Positions 33,606-42,096 of a stretch of DNA of 64,000 nt are shown piece by piece. The number at the start of each line of letters is the position of its first letter. Position 1 is the first letter of the stretch. The translations under genes were made by a program, and so were the position numbers. The DNA is from CADDYX01 sp045809925 (GTDB taxonomy: Bacteria > Verrucomicrobiota > Verrucomicrobiia > Chthoniobacterales > UBA10450): contig JBJMWX010000108.1 of the NCBI GenBank assembly GCA_045809925.1, positions 7,470 through 71,469 on the forward strand, in the 5' to 3' direction. The notes under the pieces are model-generated. The model had not been told where the DNA came from and made no database searches. It saw only the letters and a program-made list of their open reading frames with translations.

Positions 33606-34513
33606 GGACGTCCCACGCAAAAGACCGCCGCGGCGCGGCCTTAATGCTGTCACTCTGGGCGGTGCTTCTTCTCAGCACGATGATCATTGCCTGGGCGCTC
33701 GACATCAACACGCGGCTGACCCTTGCCGGTTACGCCAATCGTTCACTCGAAGCGGAAGCCATGGCATGCTCGGGCGCCGAAATCGCGCTGCACCCCGCGA
33801 TCAAGCCCGGCTCATCCGTGTTGTTCCAGCGCCGCGGACGTACTTCGTTTGAAACGCACATCACCGGTGAAGGTGGCCGACTGAACCTTAACTGGCTGGT
33901 CGCGGGCGAGAACCCACAGCGGCTGGAAGTTCTGCGCAAGTATCTCGAGATGCGCGGGGTTGAGCTGAACGATCGCGACCGGATGATTGATTGCCTGCTC
34001 GATTGGGTCGACCCCGATAATCTCGTGCGCCTGAATGGCGCCGAGAACGAAGCTGATTACCAGCCGGCCAACGCGCTCCTCACCCGGGTCGACGATCTGA
34101 AGCGGGTGCGGGGATGGGAACAGTTTACCGCCGATCCGAACTGGGACGGAGATTTCACGCTCAACAGCACCGGTCCGATCGACGTATCATGGGCTTCACG
34201 CGAGGTATTGCTCGCCTTACCAGGAATGACAGAACCGATGGTTGACCAGTTTCTCGCGATTCGCCGAGGCGACGACGGCATCGAGGGCACGGAAGATGAC
34301 GCGGAATTCAAGAGCGTCCAGGATGTGCAGGTTGCGCTCGGCCTTTCGGCACAGCAATTTACACAGATTGCCCCTCTCGTCGGGTTTAAGGATCAGGTGT
34401 TCCGCGTTGTCAGTGTCGGTAAGTCCGCAGACGTTACGCGTGTGGTGCGAATGGTGATCCGCAAGACCGGCGGCACGCCTCAGTTGGTCGCAGGAACCTG
34501 GAAAGAGCTTTGA
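33602..34513 (+). CDS. gspK: Type II secretion minor pseudopilin, GspK-like
   Basis: 303 residues. The leader RTSHAKDRRG is followed by AALMLSLWAVLLLS without Glu at +5, which is the known exception of GspK. The large soluble domain has the SAM-like helical part (LDWVDPDN, LPGMTEPMVDQFLAIRRG) typical of GspK. GspK caps the pseudopilus with I and J. The ATG overlaps the gspJ stop (ATGA). An upstream in-frame ATG at 33419 would overlap gspJ heavily and is rejected. Confidence 0.88.
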   Translation: MRTSHAKDRRGAALMLSLWAVLLLSTMIIAWALDINTRLTLAGYANRSLEAEAMACSGAEIALHPAIKPGSSVLFQRRGRTSFETHITGEGGRLNLNWLVAGENPQRLEVLRKYLEMRGVELNDRDRMIDCLLDWVDPDNLVRLNGAENEADYQPANALLTRVDDLKRVRGWEQFTADPNWDGDFTLNSTGPIDVSWASREVLLALPGMTEPMVDQFLAIRRGDDGIEGTEDDAEFKSVQDVQVALGLSAQQFTQIAPLVGFKDQVFRVVSVGKSADVTRVVRMVIRKTGGTPQLVAGTWKEL

Positions 34514-35766
34514 TCCTCAATCGCAAGCCGCAAGGTCCAACCCACCCAGTGTTTCTTATCCCTGCTGGAAAGGGCTGGAACATCGTCCGCTTCGCCCCGC
34601 ACAACAGCGTGTGGGAGGTGCGCGGGGTCCTGAATCTCGAGGAAGCTGCGCCGCTCCTCGGGGCTGACGAGAACATCATCTTCGGTCTGCCGGTCGCGGC
34701 CGTGCTGGCGCAGCGACTCCGGCTGCCGACAGTCGAGCCGGATGAATTCGGCGAGATGGTTCGGATTCAGATTGAAAAGTCGCTGCCCTATGCGCCCGAA
34801 GAACTAACCTCTGATTACGACGTGATCGAGCGGACGGAGGAGGGGACGGTCATCTCCGCGGTCGCGGTTCATAACGAGAAGCTGCGCGAGCTTGCCGCGC
34901 CTCTGATTTCGCGCGGCATCATTCCGAGCCAGGTGACGGTCTACGGCGCGCAGCGTTCCGCGACTCATGCCCCTACCGGCACAGCGCTCTTTATTTACCC
35001 GGAAACGGAATCCACGATCTGCGCAATTTCGGAAGAGGGGAAACTGAGCTTTACGCGTTCGCTCAATGGCGCGGATGCTTCGCAGTTGCAACGGGATCTG
35101 CCGCAGCTCGCGCTGACCGCCGAGTTGCAGGGCATCGACACCAACTTTGACAACGTCCTCCTCGACGAGAGCCTTTATACCCTGCGCGATACCTTGCAGG
35201 ACGTCTTTGCCACGCCCGCCGATCTAGTCGCTGTCGAAGCGCCGCCCGCGGCCGTCAGGCTGAATCTGCTTCCGGATGAATGGAAGGCGCGGCGGCGCCA
35301 ACTTGTTCGGCAACGCGAATGGCGAAAGCGTTTGATCCTGGCGGGAATGGCTTACGCCGCCGTTCTGGTCCTCTTTCTCGCTTATTTGTTCGTGCTGCGC
35401 TGGCGCGTCAGCAGCCTCGAGAAGCGGATCGCGCACGACGCACCGCAGGTCGATTTCATCAAGAAAACCGAAGCTGAATGGAAGGAGCTCGCGCCGGCCA
35501 TGGACCCGCGCTACTACCCGATCGAAGTGCTGCTGCACTTGTTCGAAAGCCTGCCCTCGGCGGATGTGCGGATCACGCAATTTAATCAATCGGCGCGGCA
35601 AATCTCTGTCGATGGCGAAGCCAATTCCGCCGCGCTCGTCTATCAATTCGCCGACAAGGTGAAAAAGAATCCCGGCCTGCAGGCATTCACTTTCGACTTG
35701 CCACAACCGCCCCGAATTTTGCCGAACGAACACGCGCAGTATCGCCTGGAAGGAAAGCAGAAATGA
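34510..35766 (+). CDS. gspL: Type II secretion platform protein, GspL-like
   Basis: 418 residues. A cytoplasmic actin-like domain without an obvious nucleotide motif (about 1-255), one membrane helix at about 275-295, and a periplasmic ferredoxin-like domain: the GspL plan. The segment SLPYAPEELTSDYDVIER near residue 92 resembles the PilM/GspL cytoplasmic part. GspL recruits the GspE ATPase to the inner membrane. TTG start overlaps the gspK stop (TTGA). It is a separate system from pilM-pilN in this window. Confidence 0.82.
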   Translation: MILNRKPQGPTHPVFLIPAGKGWNIVRFAPHNSVWEVRGVLNLEEAAPLLGADENIIFGLPVAAVLAQRLRLPTVEPDEFGEMVRIQIEKSLPYAPEELTSDYDVIERTEEGTVISAVAVHNEKLRELAAPLISRGIIPSQVTVYGAQRSATHAPTGTALFIYPETESTICAISEEGKLSFTRSLNGADASQLQRDLPQLALTAELQGIDTNFDNVLLDESLYTLRDTLQDVFATPADLVAVEAPPAAVRLNLLPDEWKARRRQLVRQREWRKRLILAGMAYAAVLVLFLAYLFVLRWRVSSLEKRIAHDAPQVDFIKKTEAEWKELAPAMDPRYYPIEVLLHLFESLPSADVRITQFNQSARQISVDGEANSAALVYQFADKVKKNPGLQAFTFDLPQPPRILPNEHAQYRLEGKQK

Positions 35767-36317
35767 TCCGCGCTTACCTTGACCGGATGAGCAAGCGCGA
35801 GCGCCTGCTCGCGCTCATCGTCATAGGAGCCATTTTCCTGTTCATCAACATCCTCATTTGGAGTGCCCTGCTTGGGTCAGCGAGCCAGGCCCGCTCGCGG
35901 CTCGCCGCGCGCAAGCAGGCGCGTGCCACCCAATCGGTCTACGTGAAGGAACGCGACATGTGGGCCAAGCGAGACCAGTGGCTGAAGCAGCATCAGCCGC
36001 AGCTGAAAGGTCCCGGGGAAGCGTCGACCTTGCTCGACGAGGTCAAACAAATCGCCGGCAAGCACAACGTCCTCATCGAGAATCCTGCGATCGGTACCGG
36101 CGATTCCGGGCCGAATCACCAGTCCGTCTTCGCTTCAATCGAAACGAAAAGTCCATGGCCGCCTCTGGTGCATTTTCTTTACGATGTTCAACAGCCCGAA
36201 TTTTTCGTTGTCTTTGAAAGCGTGAATCTGCAGATCGACGGGTCGGATCCGACAATGATGCGCGGCAAATTCAAGATCGCCCGCTGGTTCGCGCCGGGAG
36301 GTGCCCCCCGGAAATGA
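35763..36317 (+). CDS. gspM: Type II secretion platform protein, GspM-like
   Basis: 184 residues: cytoplasmic tail MIRAYLDRMSKRER, one membrane helix (about 16-38), a coiled-coil stretch and a ferredoxin-like periplasmic domain. This is the GspM/PilO plan, and it directly follows gspL with ATGA overlap. GspM pairs with GspL at the inner membrane. Sequence identity to proteobacterial GspM is not evident by eye; the call is by topology and order. Confidence 0.75.
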   Translation: MIRAYLDRMSKRERLLALIVIGAIFLFINILIWSALLGSASQARSRLAARKQARATQSVYVKERDMWAKRDQWLKQHQPQLKGPGEASTLLDEVKQIAGKHNVLIENPAIGTGDSGPNHQSVFASIETKSPWPPLVHFLYDVQQPEFFVVFESVNLQIDGSDPTMMRGKFKIARWFAPGGAPRK

Positions 36318-36982
36318 AACGGGCCGGCTCATTTTGTTGCGTGCTGCTCCTCAGCGCCGGGATCGCTTCGGCTGAAGACAGCGTCCCGAAACCTCTCGCC
36401 TTCGCGCGCTATCAGGGGATGATGGACAAGTCACCGTTCGCGGTCGCGACAGCCGCAGCTCCGCCGCCGACCACCGCCAGCTTCGCCAAGGATCTTTACG
36501 TCGCTAACGCCGCGAAGTCGCCCGACGGCGACATGGTCACGATTGGTTCCAGTGCGGACAAAAATTTCAAGAAATACCTGACGGCGAAGACGCCAGTGGA
36601 CGGTTACAGCATTTCGAACATCGAATGGTCGGACAAGGTAGGCGCGACGAAGGTGACGATTTCAAAAGATGGTCAGTTCGCCACCCTCACATTCAACCAG
36701 GCGCTGATCAGTCAACCGATAGCCGGAGGGCAGGGCGCGCAGCCCCAAGCGCAGCCGCAGCCGCCGGGCGGCGCGCCGCCGGTTCCGCCGCCGCCCGGCG
36801 GCGTTGTGCCCGGTGGGCCGCTGCAGCCGGCACCACCCGCCGCGCCGGGGGCAATCAAACCGGCACCGATTCCGATGTTACCGACGCCGCCGCCGCGGGT
36901 CAGGGGCGTGATTCCGCGAAGTCCGAACCAGCCTAATATGACCGCGGCGACGCCACAGCCGGTGCCCACGCCGGAGTTGTAA
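36314..36982 (+). CDS. Proline-rich secreted protein of the gsp operon, unknown function
   Basis: 222 residues. A signal peptide (1-20, ending IASA) leads to a small globular part (about 40-135) and then a low-complexity tail of Pro, Gly, Ala and Gln (about 140-220). It overlaps the gspM stop by 4 bases and is the last gene of the operon. The position and size would fit a GspC- or PilP-like link to the secretin, whose proline-rich linkers look similar, but no homology-region motif can be seen. I leave it unnamed. Confidence 0.7.
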   Translation: MKRAGSFCCVLLLSAGIASAEDSVPKPLAFARYQGMMDKSPFAVATAAAPPPTTASFAKDLYVANAAKSPDGDMVTIGSSADKNFKKYLTAKTPVDGYSISNIEWSDKVGATKVTISKDGQFATLTFNQALISQPIAGGQGAQPQAQPQPPGGAPPVPPPPGGVVPGGPLQPAPPAAPGAIKPAPIPMLPTPPPRVRGVIPRSPNQPNMTAATPQPVPTPEL

Positions 36983-37048
36983 ATCCGCGGCCGCGCGTGG
37001 TCCGAATGCGGAAAAGCTTCCGCGACAACTCGCCGCGCCAAAAACGGG

Positions 37049-37465
37049 CTAGCCTCCCCAATCGTCGTCAGCCGTATCCGGCCGGCGATCGGGCCCCGCC
37101 GAATAGAGATCGTAGCCGTTGGGATTTTTTCGGCCCGGATTGAGGTAAATGTAATTGTTCTGCCACGGGTCCTTCGGCATCTCCTTGTAGAGCTGGTACC
37201 ATCGCGTCGGCCGCGGATCGCTGGATGGCTGAGTCACAAGGGCCTGCAAGCCCTGTTCGCTGGTGGGCAGAAAACCGTTCATGCTCTCATAGAGCTTTAA
37301 CTGCGTGTTGATGCCCTGAATATCCGCCGAAACGCGCGTGTGTTTCGCGAATTCCACGTTGCCGCCCAGTTTGTAAATCGCGGTCCCGAGGAGCAACGCG
37401 ATGATTGTCACCACGAGCATGATCTCAAGCAATGTGAAGCCGCCCTGTTCTTTCCGTGTCTTCAT
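37049..37465 (-). CDS. gspG: Type II secretion major pseudopilin GspG
   Basis: 138 residues. MKTRKEQGG-FTLLEIMLVV has cleavage after G9 and Glu at +5 (E14). The C-terminal block GLQALV, WQNNYIYLNPG and DLYSAGPDRRPDTADDDWG is the GspG signature with the Asp-rich calcium site. This is the major subunit of the pseudopilus. It is the last gene of a gspF-unknown-gspG operon that converges on the plus-strand gspH-M operon, with a 66-base gap. Confidence 0.93.
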   Translation of the reverse strand: MKTRKEQGGFTLLEIMLVVTIIALLLGTAIYKLGGNVEFAKHTRVSADIQGINTQLKLYESMNGFLPTSEQGLQALVTQPSSDPRPTRWYQLYKEMPKDPWQNNYIYLNPGRKNPNGYDLYSAGPDRRPDTADDDWGG

Positions 37466-37468
37466 AGA

Positions 37469-38533
37469 TCAGCGTTCCGGTACGAGATCGTAGTCCGATT
37501 TGTCCCAGAGATATTTCAGTTGTATCTGCGTCGCCCGGATCGCCGAAGCATCGGTGCCTGCGCCGGCGACGACGAGCAGATCGTTCGATCCGACTCGCAG
37601 GCTACTCGCCGGCACTACTTTTTGGGCCCGGATCCAGCCGGTGTATCGGAAACGCATTTCTCGCACGAGCGCTCCCATTTCGCCGCGATAACCCGGGTCC
37701 GACAAATCAGGCAACGTCAATGAGACACCGCCGATATTCTCGCCGTTCAGGTAAATTTCCGGCGGCGAGTCGATCTTCGCGGCAGCAACTTCGAAGGTGA
37801 TCACGGCCGCGAGCGGCTGCGTTTCGATCGGGAATTGGAAGGCGGCACCGTTTTGCACGCTCGCACCAATCCGGATCGTCTCGTCCGAAAGTGTGGCCGT
37901 GACGGTGCCGAACCGCTCGTTATCCTGCACCGGCGCGTGCAACGGAGCGGCGGCGGAGAACGGCTCCGGAATCAAGTCTCGATGGTCGGCGCTGATCGGG
38001 TGCAGCACTTCGCTGCTCGTCATCCAATCGAGATAGGCGCCACGAATGTTTTTGCCGTCGCCCGGCACTTGAACGTCAATCGTAGACGCGCCATTCAGTG
38101 GGACGAAAACCGTTTCGGAGGTGGCGATATTCACGCCGAGCCCGAGCGGGGCTGATTGCAGCACCTCTGTGCCGGATTCATCCCATGCCACCAATGTCGG
38201 GCGCTGGTCGGGCTTATCGTCAAAGAACAACCGGAACATCAGTACTTGAAAATCGGGCCGGGGGCGGGAAAGGCGGATGCGGAAGATGCTTGTCGCGATC
38301 TCACCGGGCTTCACTTCGGGCGTAGCGAGCGTGACTGCCTCCACCCAGGGTGGCGCGCTCTGCGCCTTCGCGTTGGCCGCGGGAGTCTGGCGCAAGTCAA
38401 GCCAGGCACTTTCGACGTCTTTTTCCTCCGGCGTCGCTGCGCGCTGGGGCAGACGGTCGAGCATCGCTTCCTGAGCCTCGACAGCGCAGGTCGCAGTCAG
38501 GAAAATCGTTGCTGCAATGAGCCGGGGGAACAT
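37469..38533 (-). CDS. Secreted protein of unknown function between gspF and gspG
   Basis: 354 residues. A signal peptide (about 1-20, ending VEAQ) is followed by a beta-rich protein with no recognisable motif, no cysteine pattern and no membrane helix. It is tightly packed: 18 bases after gspF and three before gspG, so it is very likely part of the secretion apparatus or its main exported substrate. Nothing in the sequence decides which. Confidence 0.7.
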   Translation of the reverse strand: MFPRLIAATIFLTATCAVEAQEAMLDRLPQRAATPEEKDVESAWLDLRQTPAANAKAQSAPPWVEAVTLATPEVKPGEIATSIFRIRLSRPRPDFQVLMFRLFFDDKPDQRPTLVAWDESGTEVLQSAPLGLGVNIATSETVFVPLNGASTIDVQVPGDGKNIRGAYLDWMTSSEVLHPISADHRDLIPEPFSAAAPLHAPVQDNERFGTVTATLSDETIRIGASVQNGAAFQFPIETQPLAAVITFEVAAAKIDSPPEIYLNGENIGGVSLTLPDLSDPGYRGEMGALVREMRFRYTGWIRAQKVVPASSLRVGSNDLLVVAGAGTDASAIRATQIQLKYLWDKSDYDLVPER

Positions 38534-38551
38534 TTCGGCGCGGAGATTACC

Positions 38552-39814
38552 TTACTGAGGTCGCATCTGCAAACTATGTGTCATCTCAAACACAGCAGAG
38601 AGAATGCTGTAAACCACAAAACCGACGATGATTGCGATCAGCACGATGATGAGCGGCGGGATCAGTGATGAAATCAATTGGACCGTGCGATCGAGTTCGC
38701 GTTCATAGACGTCGGCTATCGTCTGCATCGTATCGGCGAAGTGGCCGGTCTGTTCTCCAACGGCCATCATGTCGGTGAAAAGATCGGGAAAGAGCTTTTG
38801 TGCAGCGAGCGCCGCCGAAAGATTCGCGCCGTCGATTACGTCCCTCCGAACCTGTGCCATCCGTGTTTCCAAATAGCGGTTGCCGGCGATTTCCGTCACC
38901 AGGTCGATCGCCTTCAGCAACGGGATGCCGTTCTCCATCAATGTGCCGAGCGTGCGCGAGAATTGCGCGTAGTAGCGGTGACGAATCACGCGCCCGTAGC
39001 CCGGCACCATGAGGCGAAATCGGTCCCATGTGACGCGGCCTTCATCGGTGCGGACAAAGGCGCGAAAGCCGATGACCGCACCGACGACAAGAAGCGCGGC
39101 AATCCACCAGTAGCCTGTGATGAGATGATGCACGCCTAGAAGGATGCGCGTCGGAAGCGGCAGCGACCCGCCGTTTTGCGACATGAACCCGGTCAGCTGC
39201 GGCACCATGAAGGTGATGAAAATCGTGATCAGCGTCGCGCCCGCGAAAGCGAGGAAAGCCGGGTAGATCAGCGCCTGTTGAACGCGGTCGCGCAGATTTT
39301 TCGCCTGCATCAAATGCTGCACGAGGCGGGACAGAATTTCAGGCAGGGCTCCGCTGGCTTCGCCCGCGGCGACGAGGTTGACGTAAATCGGCGGAAAGAC
39401 GCGCGGGAAATCGCGCAGCGCCTGAGAGAAACTTCGGCCGTCGATCAGCGCCTGGTGCAATGCGCGAGTCATCTGCTGGACGCGCGGCTGCTTGAGGCGT
39501 TTCTCGAGCACGCTCAGTCCTTCGTCGAGCGTCATTCCCGCGTGGAGCAGGTGCCCGAGTTGCTCCGTGAAAATGAGCAACTGCGCATGCGGGACGCGCA
39601 GCCGCTCATTTGGCGCCACAGGCGCTGCAGCAGCCGGCGTGGCGACGGCGCCGCGGGTCACCACTTGCGGCGCGGCGCCTATCGGATCGATCCGCACGGG
39701 GATATAATGCAGCTGCTCGATCTGCCGAATCGCAACCGCGCGGTCCGGGCAATCGAGCACTCCCTCGACGAGCGCTCCCTGCGCGTTTCTCGCGCGATAC
39801 GAAAACTGCGGCAT
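38552..39814 (-). CDS. gspF: Type II secretion inner membrane protein GspF
   Basis: 420 residues. The N-terminal MPQFSYRARNAQG is the standard GspF/PilC opening, then an Ala/Pro linker and two tandem T2SSF domains (about 75-200 and 280-410), each with EQLGHLLHAGMTLDEGLSVL- or LGTLMENGIPLLKAIDLV-type helices, and three membrane helices. GspF is the polytopic platform protein that works with GspE, L and M. It starts the gspF-unknown-gspG operon. It could also serve the type IV pilus; there is only one copy in the window. Confidence 0.92.
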   Translation of the reverse strand: MPQFSYRARNAQGALVEGVLDCPDRAVAIRQIEQLHYIPVRIDPIGAAPQVVTRGAVATPAAAAPVAPNERLRVPHAQLLIFTEQLGHLLHAGMTLDEGLSVLEKRLKQPRVQQMTRALHQALIDGRSFSQALRDFPRVFPPIYVNLVAAGEASGALPEILSRLVQHLMQAKNLRDRVQQALIYPAFLAFAGATLITIFITFMVPQLTGFMSQNGGSLPLPTRILLGVHHLITGYWWIAALLVVGAVIGFRAFVRTDEGRVTWDRFRLMVPGYGRVIRHRYYAQFSRTLGTLMENGIPLLKAIDLVTEIAGNRYLETRMAQVRRDVIDGANLSAALAAQKLFPDLFTDMMAVGEQTGHFADTMQTIADVYERELDRTVQLISSLIPPLIIVLIAIIVGFVVYSILSAVFEMTHSLQMRPQ

Positions 39815-39888
39815 CAGATTCCTGGCGCAGATCTTACCGCCGGGGCGGTCCGTCGTCTAGCGAATGCCCGTTTCAACCGTGTTTTCCC

Positions 39889-39917
39889 TTGCAGTGCGAC
39901 CAGCGATTTGGGATAAT
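39889..39917 (+). promoter_or_regulatory. Sigma70-type promoter of the 39969 lipoprotein gene
   Basis: TTGCAG (39889-39894) and GATAAT (39912-39917) are 17 bases apart; the -10 box matches five of six positions. The perfect palindrome AATACG-AA-CGTATT (39915-39928) overlaps the -10 end and start-site region, a likely operator. A further small hairpin (GTCCGT/ACGGAC) lies before the ATG. Confidence 0.6.
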
Positions 39918-39968
39918 ACGAACGTATTACGTCCGTTCTCATGGACGGACCCCCCTGAACTTTTTGTC

Positions 39969-40430
39969 ATGAGCCCAAAGCAGCTGCGCGGAAACGCGTT
40001 CAGCATTGTTGCTGCTGCCGTTGTTGCGACGGCCTGCCGGAGTTCTGCGCAGCCGCCGCCACCGGAAACAGCCTCTCAGCAGAAGAGCTCCCCAGAGGCA
40101 CGGACCGCCGCTGACCAGCGCTCAAAGCCGCAGATCATTTACAACCTGGGCAGCGCTTCGCGGGAGATGGCGGAGGTGCTTCACTCGCAGTCCAAACCGG
40201 CGGACAACTCTTTACCGGTAGATCCAAGCATGCCGATTTCGTTGCAGGTAGCGCGTGCGAAGGCAAACGCCGCCGCGGCTGACCAGAAGCCGGCCCGAGC
40301 CCTCGAGCAGACGCAGCCTCGCGAACGCAAGGCACACCGGGCGTCGCATGCCAGAACTGGACCTGCGCCCTTGCCGGCAATCGGCGAAGGTCCGCCTCAA
40401 CGCGGTGAAAAGCACGGACACAAGCACTGA
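39969..40430 (+). CDS. Small Pro/Ala-rich lipoprotein
   Basis: 153 residues. A signal with lipobox ATAC near residue 19 gives a lipoprotein. The mature chain is rich in Ala, Pro, Gln, Lys and Arg with no compact domain and ends in a His/Lys-rich tail (GEKHGHKH). Function unknown. A good promoter with an overlapping palindrome lies just upstream, so it may be regulated. It is followed 12 bases later by another small membrane protein gene. Confidence 0.65.
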   Translation: MSPKQLRGNAFSIVAAAVVATACRSSAQPPPPETASQQKSSPEARTAADQRSKPQIIYNLGSASREMAEVLHSQSKPADNSLPVDPSMPISLQVARAKANAAAADQKPARALEQTQPRERKAHRASHARTGPAPLPAIGEGPPQRGEKHGHKH

Positions 40431-40442
40431 TCCATTGCCCGT

Positions 40443-40643
40443 ATGCACAAGGACAAACCGCCCAGCCTCTTCAACATCTTCGAGCGCCCGGTCGGGCATG
40501 TAATTCGCATCGGTTTACTGACTGGGTTTGTCGCGAGCGTTCTGGTTTACGTCGGCTATTCGCTCGTCCAGACGCACTACGATAGGAACAACTCACCCTG
40601 GTCGGCGACACAGAACGACCCGACACAGCAAGGGCCACCCTAG
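40443..40643 (+). CDS. Small single-pass membrane protein
   Basis: 66 residues. One membrane helix (about 22-42, IGLLTGFVASVLVYVGYSLV) with a basic N-terminal segment, then a short polar tail. I recognise no family. It lies 12 bases after the lipoprotein stop and six bases before the end of tRNA-Cys on the other strand. The coding assignment rests on the helix, the tight spacing and the absence of alternatives. Confidence 0.5.
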   Translation: MHKDKPPSLFNIFERPVGHVIRIGLLTGFVASVLVYVGYSLVQTHYDRNNSPWSATQNDPTQQGPP

Positions 40644-40649
40644 GAGGCG

Positions 40650-40721
40650 AGGCGGGGGCGGGAATCGAACCCGCGAATAGCGGTTTTGCAGACCGCGACC
40701 TTACCACTTGGCTACCCCGCC
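40650..40721 (-). tRNA. tRNA-Cys, anticodon GCA
   Basis: On the minus strand the acceptor GGCGGGG pairs with CCCCGCC and T is the discriminator. The anticodon arm GCGGTCT-GCA-AAACCGC gives anticodon GCA for cysteine; the T arm is GGGTTCGATTCCC. It is 72 bases, and no CCA is encoded. It is divergent from hemL. Confidence 0.95.
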
Positions 40722-40736
40722 GAGTCAGGAGCACTG

Positions 40737-40764
40737 AGAGTAACGCGCCGCGCAGGCGTGTCAA
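40737..40764 (-). promoter_or_regulatory. Probable promoter of tRNA-Cys
   Basis: On the minus strand TTGACA (40764-40759) is a perfect -35 box and TACTCT (40742-40737) a weak -10 box, 16 bases apart. The -10 ends 15 bases before the tRNA. Confidence 0.5.
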
Positions 40765-40777
40765 AGTTCCTGACGAA

Positions 40778-40805
40778 TTGGACGTTGGACATTGAACGCT
40801 GGAAG
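40778..40805. repeat. Tandem heptamer repeat upstream of hemL
   Basis: Four seven-base units, TTGGACG, TTGGACA, TTGAACG, CTGGAAG. The fourth supplies the GGAAG that serves as the likely hemL ribosome site. Confidence 0.5.
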
Positions 40806-40815
40806 TTCGCTTCTT

Positions 40816-42096
40816 GTGAACTCACGCTCGTCCGAACTCTTCGCCAAAGCGCGCCGCGTCATTCCGGGCGGCGTGAACTCGCCCGTCCGCGCGTTTCGAA
40901 GTGTCGGTGGCGAACCGTTTTTCGTTGAACGCGCAACCGGCGCGCACATCTGGGATGTGGATGGTCGGGAGTACATCGATTACGTCGGGACGTGGGGTCC
41001 GGCGATTCTCGGCCATGCTCCGCGTGTGGTGACAGAGGCTGTGCGCGATGCCGCGGGGCGAGGGGTCAGTTTCGGGATTCCAAACCCAGCCGAAGTGGAA
41101 ATGGCGGAACTGATCTGCCGCTGGGTGCCTTCAATTAAAAAGGTTCGGATGGTAAACAGCGGCACCGAAGCAACGATGTCCTGCCTGAGGCTGGCGCGCG
41201 GCTTCACCAAACGGGACAAGATCATCAAGTTCGAAGGCTGCTATCACGGTCACGCCGATTCATTCTTGGTCCATGCCGGGAGTGGCGCGTTAACGCACGG
41301 CCAGCCCGACAGCGCGGGAGTGCCCCAGCCGATTGCGTCGCTTACGATTTCGCTCCCGTTCAATGACGTCGATGCGGTTCGCAGCGCCTTTCGCGACAAT
41401 CGTGAAGAAATCGCGGGGATCATCGTTGAGCCGATTCCGGCCAATGCCGGGCTCTATTTCGCAAACGACGGATTCCTGCAAACGCTGCGCGAGGAATGCA
41501 GCGCGAATGACGCGCTCTTGATCTTCGACGAAGTCATGACGGGTTTTCGCGTTTCGCGCGCTGGCGCGCAGGAAGTGTACGGTATCACTCCGGATCTTAC
41601 CGCGCTCGGCAAGATCATCGGTGGCGGATTGCCGGTTGGCGCATTCGGCGGGCGCGCCGAAATCATGGATGAGCTTTCGCCCGAAGGTCCGGTTTATCAG
41701 GCGGGAACGCTTTCAGGAAACCCGCTGGCGATGGCCGCAGGGATTGCGCAGCTGCGTGAGTTGGAACGCTCGGACGGGTGGCGCGCACTTGAGCAGCTCG
41801 GCGCGATGCTTGAAGAGATGCTCCGCAGTCACATCCGCGAATCGAACCTGGCGCTGACCCTGCACCGCATCGGCTCGATGTTCTGCATTTTCTTCACGGC
41901 CGGTCCCGTGACGGATCTCGCGAGCGCAAAGCGGAGCGACACGAAACAATTTGCGCGGTTCTTCCACGAATGCCTGGCGCGCGGCGTTTACATCGCGCCG
42001 TCGCAATTCGAGACCGGTTTCATATCGCTCGCCCATACCGAGCACGACTTGGAGCGCACCGCCGCAGCGATGGGCGAGGCGCTGCGCAGCCTGTAG
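40816..42096 (+). CDS. hemL: Glutamate-1-semialdehyde 2,1-aminomutase
   Basis: 426 residues from the GTG at 40816, the usual length. PGGVNSPVRAF near the N-terminus and the PLP-binding lysine at about residue 266 in ALGKIIGGGLPVGAFGG identify GSA aminomutase, with NSGTEATM as the phosphate-binding region. It makes 5-aminolevulinate from glutamate-1-semialdehyde, so haem is made by the C5 pathway. An upstream TTG at 40792 is an alternative start. The TAG stop is in the left end of a palindromic repeat. Confidence 0.95.
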   Translation: MNSRSSELFAKARRVIPGGVNSPVRAFRSVGGEPFFVERATGAHIWDVDGREYIDYVGTWGPAILGHAPRVVTEAVRDAAGRGVSFGIPNPAEVEMAELICRWVPSIKKVRMVNSGTEATMSCLRLARGFTKRDKIIKFEGCYHGHADSFLVHAGSGALTHGQPDSAGVPQPIASLTISLPFNDVDAVRSAFRDNREEIAGIIVEPIPANAGLYFANDGFLQTLREECSANDALLIFDEVMTGFRVSRAGAQEVYGITPDLTALGKIIGGGLPVGAFGGRAEIMDELSPEGPVYQAGTLSGNPLAMAAGIAQLRELERSDGWRALEQLGAMLEEMLRSHIRESNLALTLHRIGSMFCIFFTAGPVTDLASAKRSDTKQFARFFHECLARGVYIAPSQFETGFISLAHTEHDLERTAAAMGEALRSL

